Positions 58,724 to 64,000 of a DNA stretch of 64,000 nt are shown here, piece after piece; positions within the stretch are counted from its first letter, which is position 1; every line of letters begins with the position of its first letter. A model generated the notes under the pieces. It saw only the letters and a list, made by a program, of their open reading frames with translations, was not told the DNA's origin and did no database searches. Origin of the DNA: Butyricimonas synergistica DSM 23225 (GTDB lineage Bacteria > Bacteroidota > Bacteroidia > Bacteroidales > Marinifilaceae); NCBI RefSeq assembly GCF_000379665.1, contig NZ_KB903359.1, forward strand, positions 345,998 through 409,997. Direction: 5' to 3'. The position numbers and the translations under genes were made by a program.

Positions 58724-58754
58724 CAAATATATAATCAATTATTGAATTTATTCA
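58724..58754 (-). promoter_or_regulatory. Promoter of the nqr operon with possible Rex-like site
   Basis: On the minus strand TATATTTG (58731-58724) is a good -7 box. At the -33 spacing stands TGAA instead of TTTG. The same bases form TGAA-TTTA-TTCA (58743-58754), the inner eight fixed bases of the Rex operator consensus TTGTGAA-N4-TTCACAA; the outer bases do not match. Promoter assignment moderate, Rex assignment weak. Confidence 0.45.
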
Positions 58755-58896
58755 GTAATTCAAAAGTTAATTCTTGCAATAGAATGCTTTTTTTAGCGCT
58801 GGATACCCAAGAAGGGGATACCTGTTTGGCATAGTATTTGTTAGGATAGGGAGAAAAATGATTAATTGATTATATATTCAAAATAGTGATCGAGTT

Positions 58897-59325
58897 ATGA
58901 AAGGTATGATAGTATGTTGTTTAATAACAGTTCTGGCAATATCCTGTAAATCCGCCAAGGAGAGCGTATCCTTGACCGGCGTGAAATGGATTGCGGAAAG
59001 CCTGAACGGCAAAGAAATTAAGTTCAAGGAAGCGGAGAGTGAAGTTTTCCTTACGTTTGACGGCAAGGAAAAAAGGGTATCCGGGAAAGCCGGATGCAAT
59101 CGCTTTTTTGGTACCTACGAGCGGAACGAGTCGGAATTAACTTTTAGCGGGATGGGAGCAACGAAAATGGCTTGTCCCGATATGGATGTCGAAACCTCTT
59201 TTTTCAAGGTGTTGGAGGATTCAAAGAGTTTTGTGATCAAGAATGACAAGTTAACTTTGAAAGATGCTAATAACGTGATAGCTGTTTTTAAAGCGCAAGA
59301 GGAAAAAACAGATAAAAAGAAATAG
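58897..59325 (+). CDS. META-domain (HslJ-like) lipoprotein
   Basis: This predicted lipoprotein has 142 residues with signal ending in LAISC (Cys17). The remainder is one META domain: TGVKWIAESLNGKEI, then KRVSGKAGCNRFFGTYERNESELTFSGMGATKMACPDMDVETSFFKVLE. The two conserved cysteines in AGCNRFFG and MACPDM are present. In other bacteria META proteins such as HslJ are linked to heat or novobiocin tolerance, and the molecular function is unknown. It converges with folC across a perfect palindromic terminator. Confidence 0.9.
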   Translation: MKGMIVCCLITVLAISCKSAKESVSLTGVKWIAESLNGKEIKFKEAESEVFLTFDGKEKRVSGKAGCNRFFGTYERNESELTFSGMGATKMACPDMDVETSFFKVLEDSKSFVIKNDKLTLKDANNVIAVFKAQEEKTDKKK

Positions 59326-59350
59326 TTTATAGTTTGATTTTTCGTGATAG

Positions 59351-59384
59351 AAAAAGGGCTTCCCGGTACCGGGAAGCCCTTTTT
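59351..59384. terminator. Perfect palindromic bidirectional terminator
   Basis: The 34 bases are one exact palindrome: A5-GGGCTTCCCGGT at 59351-59367 and its complement ending in T5 at 59368-59384, centred on GGTACC. It terminates the META gene (+) and folC (-). Confidence 0.92.
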
Positions 59385-59392
59385 AATTGCCT

Positions 59393-60667
59393 TTATACCA
59401 CTTCCGCCACCACGAACGTACTGCCACCGATATAGATCATATCATTCTGATTTGCCGCTTCTTTTGCAGCTGCGTATGCTTTCGCTACGGTCGGGTATGT
59501 TTTGCCGTGGAGGTCATTGTCTGCCGCCTTTTCTGCCAGTATGTGTTCATCCATAGCCCTGGGGATAGATGCTTTGCAGAAATAATAAATTGCGTCTTTC
59601 GGCAGAATATGCAGCACGCTGTCCACGTCTTTGTCATTCACCATACCCATGACGAAATGGAGTCGCTCGTATTTGCACGTCTTCAGTTGAGCCACGATTT
59701 CCGTCAGCCCGTCAATGTTATGCCCCGTGTCGCAAACCGTGTAAGGGGTGCGGGATAGCTCTTGCCAGCGCCCGAGCAAGCCTGTATAGCGAATCGTGTT
59801 TGCTATACCCTCGTGTACTGCTTGGTCTGTGATTTTTATTCCTTGTTCCCGCAAGTGCAGGATCGTTTCGATCACCGTGGGAATATTTTTACGTTGGTAT
59901 AAACCTTTCAAATCCGGGTGCAGGTCGTTGAACTTGACTCCTTGCTTGTTTTTTAAATTGTAGGTGTTGTCCGGGGTGCGTTCTTCACTCCAGTTGTCCG
60001 AGGCGAAATCGATAGAGGTTCCGCATTCCTGGGCTTTGTGGGTAAAAACGAAATCTGTTGCGGCGTCCCTTGTCCCGATAATGGCAGGTACATCCGGTTT
60101 TATGATACCCGCTTTCTCCCCGGCAATCTTTTCCAGCGTGTCACCCAGGAGAGCCATGTGGTCAAACGAGATATTCGTGACCACGGAAGCCAGGGGTGTG
60201 ATGATATTCGTGGAATCGAGCCGTCCGCCCAACCCGACCTCGATCACGGCTATATCCACTTGTTGGTCGGCGAAATACTTGAAAGCCATGGCTACCGTCA
60301 TCTCGAAGAATGAAGGCTTGATGTCCGCGAACAATGATTTATTCTGTTCCACGAAGTCGATCACGTACTGTTCGGAGATCATTTCCCCGTTAATTTTAAT
60401 CCGTTCGCGGAAATCTTTCAGGTGAGGGGAGGTGTACAACCCGGTTTTATATCCAGCCGTTTGCAGGACAGAAGCGAGCATATGCGAGACGGAACCTTTC
60501 CCGTTAGTTCCTCCCACGTGTATTGTTTTGAATTGACGGTGTGGTGCGCCGAAATGTTCGTCCAGTTTCAGCGTGTTATCCAAGTTGGCTTTGTACGCGG
60601 CTTTCCCTTCCCGCTGGTACATGGGAAGTTGGGCGAACAACCATTCTAAAGTTTCATTGTAGTTCAT
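59393..60667 (-). CDS. folC: Bifunctional dihydrofolate synthase/folylpolyglutamate synthase
   Basis: This Mur-ligase-family enzyme of 424 residues adds glutamate to dihydropteroate and to folates. The ATP P-loop is GGTNGKGSVSHML (about residues 52-64). Other family blocks: YTSPHLKDFRERIKING, EVGLGGRLDSTN, GEKAGIIKPDVPAI and DTGHNIDGL near the C-terminal domain. Full length. It uses products of the pab pathway encoded elsewhere in this window. It ends eight bases beyond the shared terminator. Confidence 0.95.
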   Translation of the reverse strand: MNYNETLEWLFAQLPMYQREGKAAYKANLDNTLKLDEHFGAPHRQFKTIHVGGTNGKGSVSHMLASVLQTAGYKTGLYTSPHLKDFRERIKINGEMISEQYVIDFVEQNKSLFADIKPSFFEMTVAMAFKYFADQQVDIAVIEVGLGGRLDSTNIITPLASVVTNISFDHMALLGDTLEKIAGEKAGIIKPDVPAIIGTRDAATDFVFTHKAQECGTSIDFASDNWSEERTPDNTYNLKNKQGVKFNDLHPDLKGLYQRKNIPTVIETILHLREQGIKITDQAVHEGIANTIRYTGLLGRWQELSRTPYTVCDTGHNIDGLTEIVAQLKTCKYERLHFVMGMVNDKDVDSVLHILPKDAIYYFCKASIPRAMDEHILAEKAADNDLHGKTYPTVAKAYAAAKEAANQNDMIYIGGSTFVVAEVV

Positions 60668-61038
60668 ATCTTCGTGTTTAGCAAATTCTCGTTATTGAGC
60701 GAGCAAAAGTAGTAAAAATATGATGTAGCTATCCTCTTGGATGCAATTTGTTGTTCTTGGCGTGATTAGATAATATCGTGTTAATAATTCTAAACGAGGA
60801 AAGAAAATATTTTTATGGGAAAGGGGTATCCGAAAATAACGGTTTGCGTCGTTTCCCTTTGGAAGGTGTGTTTCGGGAAGGTGTGTTCCAATATACGAGA
60901 TTCTCTCGTCATGACTCGTGATTCGTGCGATCGGGAAAATTGAAATATATTGAACTATTTTCATTAACTTTCAGACCTCTAAAATCGTGTTGATAGGTCT
61001 GGGACGAGTAAGATTTATTAAAATTTGAAACAAATATT
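60668..61038. other. Gene-free region between folC and the bactofilin gene
   Basis: These 371 bases form the divergent upstream regions of folC and the bactofilin gene. They contain a 12-base direct repeat GGAAGGTGTGTT at 60861-60872 and 60876-60887 (15-bp period). No coding sequence is evident. Promoters could not be assigned with confidence. Confidence 0.5.
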
Positions 61039-61413
61039 ATGGGACAAGAAGGACAAACAATTTTGAATCTTTTGAGCGAGAGTGTCATTGTAGAAGGGGA
61101 TGTTCAAACCACGAAAGATATACGGATTGACGGTACGCTCGTGGGTACGGTACAGACCGGCGGTCGTTTGATACTCGGTACGGCATCCCGGGTGACCGGG
61201 GGCGTAAATTCCCCGAATATAGACATTTACGGGACGGTGGAAGGGGAAATCGTGTCTTCGGGAACGGTCGTGTTGAGAAAAAATTCGATAGTGAAAGGAA
61301 CGATAACCACGGTGACGATGATCGTCGAAGCGGGGGCAACGTTCAACGGGGAGAGCAGAATGATGTCCGGGAAGAACGAAGTTTTGCCCTCTGGTAGAGG
61401 CGAAAAGAAATAA
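61039..61413 (+). CDS. Bactofilin-family polymer-forming cytoskeletal protein
   Basis: This is a 124-residue bactofilin, which polymerises without nucleotide into filaments that position cell-wall or envelope enzymes. The core (about 15-105) shows the right-handed beta-helix pattern with regular Gly/Val/Ile repeats: VIVEGDVQTTKDIRIDGTLVGTV, LILGTASRVTGGVNSPNIDIYGTVEGEI and VLRKNSIVKGTI. The N-terminal tail is short, and the C-terminus is charged. No M23 peptidase gene, a frequent partner, is next to it in the window. rex follows 64 bases later. Confidence 0.93.
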   Translation: MGQEGQTILNLLSESVIVEGDVQTTKDIRIDGTLVGTVQTGGRLILGTASRVTGGVNSPNIDIYGTVEGEIVSSGTVVLRKNSIVKGTITTVTMIVEAGATFNGESRMMSGKNEVLPSGRGEKK

Positions 61414-61477
61414 TGTAGATTATTTATATCGTTTTCGATGAAAAAATGTAATTTTGCAAGGAAATTATTGACGTTAT

Positions 61478-62113
61478 ATGGCTAATGATAGTAAAGTTGT
61501 TCCGGTTCCGGTTTTAAGGCGAATGCCAGCATATCTTTCATTCGTGAAGACCTTGCAAAAGCAGGGGGAGAAGTACGTGTCATCGACTAGAATAGCCGAA
61601 TACATGGAAATAGACGCCACGCAGGTGACGAAAGATTTATCACATACGGGCATATCCGGCAAGACGCGGGTGGGGTACGAGGTGGACAATTTTGTGGAGA
61701 TTCTGGATGATTTTCTCGGGTTTAATAAAATGAATAACGCTTTTCTCGTGGGTGCCGGCTCGTTGGGAGGTGCCTTGTTGCAGGATAAAGGATTGAGAAA
61801 TTTCGGGCTGAATATCCAAAAGGCTTTCGATGTGGATAAATCAAAGATCGGTACGAAAATCAATGACGTGGAAATATTTCATATCGACCAATTCCGTGGT
61901 ATGCCAGCCGAATGCAACGTGGCAATCGGGATCATCACCGTTCCGGCGGATTGTGCGCAAGCGATTGCTGACTTAATGGTAGCGTGGGGCATCAAAGCCA
62001 TTTGGAATTTTACCCCTGCACGTATTAAAGTTCCTTCGCATATTGCCGTCCAAAATAGTACGATTTACACGAATCTGGCAATCCTGTTCAATAAATTACA
62101 CGGGCAGGAATAA
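61478..62113 (+). CDS. rex: Redox-sensing transcriptional repressor Rex
   Basis: Rex represses genes for NADH re-oxidation and fermentation when NAD+ is high and releases DNA when NADH binds. It has 211 residues: an N-terminal winged helix (about 1-80; EYMEIDATQVTKDLSHTGISGKTRVGYEV) and a Rossmann NADH-binding domain with VGAGSLGGALLQD and a C-terminal swapped helix (NTIYTNLAILFNKL). A TAATTTTG box at 61449-61456 lies 21 bases upstream of the ATG, without a good -33 partner. The nqr operon, an NADH-consuming pump, is 3 kb away. Confidence 0.96.
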   Translation: MANDSKVVPVPVLRRMPAYLSFVKTLQKQGEKYVSSTRIAEYMEIDATQVTKDLSHTGISGKTRVGYEVDNFVEILDDFLGFNKMNNAFLVGAGSLGGALLQDKGLRNFGLNIQKAFDVDKSKIGTKINDVEIFHIDQFRGMPAECNVAIGIITVPADCAQAIADLMVAWGIKAIWNFTPARIKVPSHIAVQNSTIYTNLAILFNKLHGQE

Positions 62114-62195
62114 AAGTAAGTTGTTGTTTTACCAGAGAATAGATGACTTTATAGGGCGTGTTCAGTAACTGCTCCTAGGGTGTTTCTACCGTAGT

Positions 62196-62220
62196 CAGTA
62201 ATATGGTTTCTATATTACTG
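62196..62220. repeat. 9-bp inverted repeat downstream of rex
   Basis: CAGTAATAT (62196-62204) and ATATTACTG (62212-62220) are exact reverse complements with a 7-base loop. It lies 83 bases after rex. No T-run follows, so it is more likely an operator or structured RNA than a terminator. Confidence 0.7.
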
Positions 62221-62299
62221 GTAGATACTTGTGTGTATACATATATCAAATTTTATTCAAATCCTAATAAAAGCCTATACTTTTTCTATTATAATAGAG

Positions 62300-62337
62300 G
62301 TTGAATGGGAGTTGAATAGGAGTTGAATGGGAGTTGG
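62300..62337 (+). repeat. 11-bp tandem repeat, three full units plus partial
   Basis: Units GTTGAATGGGA (62300-62310), GTTGAATAGGA (62311-62321), GTTGAATGGGA (62322-62332) and partial GTTGG. It lies 240-280 bases upstream of thrS. Confidence 0.85.
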
Positions 62338-62542
62338 TGCCAAGAAAGTTTCAATAAAATCTCGTTGAAATATCTTTTTTAGAACTGATTTGGGTATAAT
62401 CTCGATAGGACACGGGATGTCCTTTACTGAAAAATTGACCGTTAAAAGTATACTTTTTTATTTGGTTTTCCAATAAGGTCGCTTTTTTTGAACGAATCGG
62501 GTTTGTTGCATTTAATTAGCCTTGATTCTGCTGGATTCTTTC

Positions 62543-62573
62543 TTTGTTATTTCGATGTTTTTTAGTATCTTTG
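62543..62573 (+). promoter_or_regulatory. Promoter of thrS
   Basis: TTTG (62543-62546), 19 bases, TATCTTTG (62566-62573) matches the Bacteroidetes consensus exactly. The start codon is 43 bases downstream of the -7 box. Confidence 0.85.
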
Positions 62574-62616
62574 CAGCTTGTAAATTACAAAGAGTAATAA
62601 ACTAAAAGAAAGCAGA

Positions 62617-64000
62617 ATGGTAAAGATTAAATTTCCCGATGGGAATGTAAAAGAGTTCGAGTCCGGGGTTACCGGCATGGACATAGCTAAGTCGATTAGC
62701 CATAAGCTGGCTAAGGAAGTATTGTCAATATCCGTAAATGGTGTCACGTGGGACTTGACACGCGGGATAACGACAGACTCCGAGATTAAGCTGTATACAT
62801 GGGACGATGAAGAGGGACGCCATGCTTTCTGGCACTCATCTGCACACCTTATGGCAGAAGCTTTGCAGGCTCTTTACCCGAATATCAAGTTCGGTATCGG
62901 ACCCGCTATCGAGAATGGTTTCTACTATGACGTGGATCCCGGGGAAGGGGTTGCCATCCAAGAGAAAGATTTGGTGGAGATCGAGAAGAAAATGTTGGAG
63001 TTGGCAAGGAGAAACGAGGAATATTGCAGGATAGACGTTAGCAAGCAAGAGGCGTTGAATCATTTTTCATCGCTTGACGAAACATATAAAGTAGAGTTAA
63101 TCAATGATTTGGAAGACGGGACGATCACGTATTACCGTCAGGGTGATTTCACGGACTTGTGCCGCGGTCCTCACTTGCCGGATACGTCTTATATCAAGGC
63201 GATCAAGTTGACTTCCGTGGCGGGAGCGTACTGGAGAGGGGACGAGCACAGGAAGATGTTGACTCGTATTTACGGTATCACTTTCCCGAAACAGAAAATG
63301 CTGGACGAGTGGATCGTGCTGATGGAAGAGGCTAAGAAACGTGACCATCGTAAGATCGGCAAGGAGATGGAGTTGTTCATGTTCTCGCAAGCCGTGGGAT
63401 CGGGACTGCCGATGTGGTTGCCGAAAGGAGCCATGTTGCGCGACCGTCTGGAGGCTTTCTTGAGAAAGGTGCAGAAAAAATACGGTTACGAGCAGGTAAT
63501 CACCCCGCATATCGGTAACGTGAATTTGTACAAGACATCCGGTCACTTCCAGAAATACGGGAAAGATAGTTTTCAGGTAATCACGACCCCGCAAGAGGGC
63601 GAGGAGTTTATGCTGAAACCGATGAACTGCCCGCATCATTGCGAGATATACAAGTTCAAGCCGCGGTCGTACAAGGATCTTCCGGTGCGTTTTGCCGAGT
63701 TCGGTACGGTCTACCGTTACGAGCAGAGCGGGGAGTTGCACGGGTTGACAAGGGTACGCGGGTTCACGCAGGATGACGCCCACTTGTTCTGTACGCCCGA
63801 CCAGTTGAAGGACGAGTTCAAGAAAGTAATCGATATTATTTTCACGATATTCAAGGCTTTGGATTTCGAGAATTTCACGGCACAGGTGTCGTTGAGAGAC
63901 CCGAATAACAAGGAAAAATATATCGGTTCGGACGAGAACTGGGAAAAGGCGGAAACGGCTATTATCGAGGCTGCTGCCGAGAAAGGCTTGGCAACCACTG
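62617..64000 (+). CDS. thrS: Threonyl-tRNA synthetase, 3' end outside window
   Basis: This enzyme charges tRNA-Thr with threonine. The frame is open to the right edge: 461 codons of an expected about 640 are present. Domains: N-terminal TGS domain (about 1-62, [20 protein letters not shown]), the editing domain with [23 protein letters not shown] and [11 protein letters not shown], and the first part of the class II catalytic core. The core shows [15 protein letters not shown] (zinc-ligand Cys in MNCPHH) and [33 protein letters not shown] (motif 2). The start ATG at 62617 gives the family's usual N-terminus. The C-terminal anticodon-binding domain lies beyond the window. Confidence 0.97.
   Translation, partial: MVKIKFPDGNVKEFESGVTGMDIAKSISHKLAKEVLSISVNGVTWDLTRGITTDSEIKLYTWDDEEGRHAFWHSSAHLMAEALQALYPNIKFGIGPAIENGFYYDVDPGEGVAIQEKDLVEIEKKMLELARRNEEYCRIDVSKQEALNHFSSLDETYKVELINDLEDGTITYYRQGDFTDLCRGPHLPDTSYIKAIKLTSVAGAYWRGDEHRKMLTRIYGITFPKQKMLDEWIVLMEEAKKRDHRKIGKEMELFMFSQAVGSGLPMWLPKGAMLRDRLEAFLRKVQKKYGYEQVITPHIGNVNLYKTSGHFQKYGKDSFQVITTPQEGEEFMLKPMNCPHHCEIYKFKPRSYKDLPVRFAEFGTVYRYEQSGELHGLTRVRGFTQDDAHLFCTPDQLKDEFKKVIDIIFTIFKALDFENFTAQVSLRDPNNKEKYIGSDENWEKAETAIIEAAAEKGLATT

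Larger units (their letters stand above)
62114..62616. other. Gene-free region between rex and thrS
   Basis: These 500 bases contain an inverted repeat at 62196-62220 (CAGTAATAT/ATATTACTG, 7-base loop), the 11-bp tandem repeat at 62300-62337 and the thrS promoter at 62543-62573. No gene is visible. No T-box or other known thrS leader structure is recognised. Confidence 0.6.

Noticed and set aside
62114-62616. T-box or threonine-responsive leader before thrS
   Set aside because: No T-box sequence, specifier stem or attenuator hairpin is visible, and the promoter lies only about 45 bases from the start codon.

Overview
The window reads as a gut-type Bacteroidales chromosome, most likely Odoribacteraceae (Butyricimonas/Odoribacter-like). 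This placement is inference, from SusC/SusD pairs, FecR/ECF-sigma control, fimbrillin-type lipoproteins, an Nqr sodium pump, a bactofilin next to Rex, and promoters of the Bacteroidetes form TTTG-N19-TAnnTTTG. There are no rRNA genes, CRISPR arrays, transposases or phage genes. One tRNA (Phe) is present.

Layout. 1-5.9 kb: 3' part of a SusC/SusD outer-membrane uptake operon ending in two small lipoproteins, one FAS1-like. 6.7-9.6 kb: redox cluster (ferredoxin-nitroreductase fusion, thioredoxin, CoA-disulfide-reductase-like protein with rhodanese). 9.6-12 kb: broken lipoprotein gene, NlpC/P60 lipoprotein, ACP phosphodiesterase, MscS channel. 12-18.2 kb: B12-binding radical SAM protein, then the p-aminobenzoate genes pabA, pabB and pabC interrupted by an LplT-like transporter and an acyltransferase. 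18.2-20.7 kb: NlpE-like lipoprotein and a membrane-anchored MutS-family ATPase. 21.1-25.7 kb: two-gene fimbrillin-type surface protein operon. 26-31 kb: tRNA-Phe, DUF4105 protein, truA, YggS, DHOD-like protein, transglutaminase lipoprotein. 31.6-35.5 kb: two PepSY-like paralogues and a two-component system. 35.6-41 kb: unknown protein, amber-interrupted mini-gene, two alkylguanine methyltransferases, GH27 alpha-galactosidase, MATE pump. 41-44.3 kb: small orphan genes, gene debris, glyA, a membrane protein. 44.4-52.3 kb: complete ECF sigma - FecR - SusC (with STN domain) - SusD - lipoprotein operon. 52.6-58.6 kb: nqrABCDEF. 58.9-64 kb: META lipoprotein, folC, bactofilin, rex and the start of thrS.

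How the parts fit. The two Sus operons import an unidentified nutrient each; the second has the full trans-envelope signalling set. PabA/B/C and FolC serve folate synthesis and GlyA supplies one-carbon units. Nqr couples NADH oxidation to sodium export, and Rex, which senses NADH/NAD+, is encoded 3 kb away; a half-matching Rex-like site overlaps the nqr promoter.

Most unusual signal. Four unrelated intergenic stretches (about 20.9, 31.4, 52.5 and 62.3 kb) carry degenerate tandem repeats with the same 11-bp period but different unit sequences. The one at 52.5 kb switches orientation halfway and folds into a 17-bp hairpin. A 9-bp-period family sits in front of two other genes. No protein-coding gene set here looks like a clearly new defence or metabolic system.
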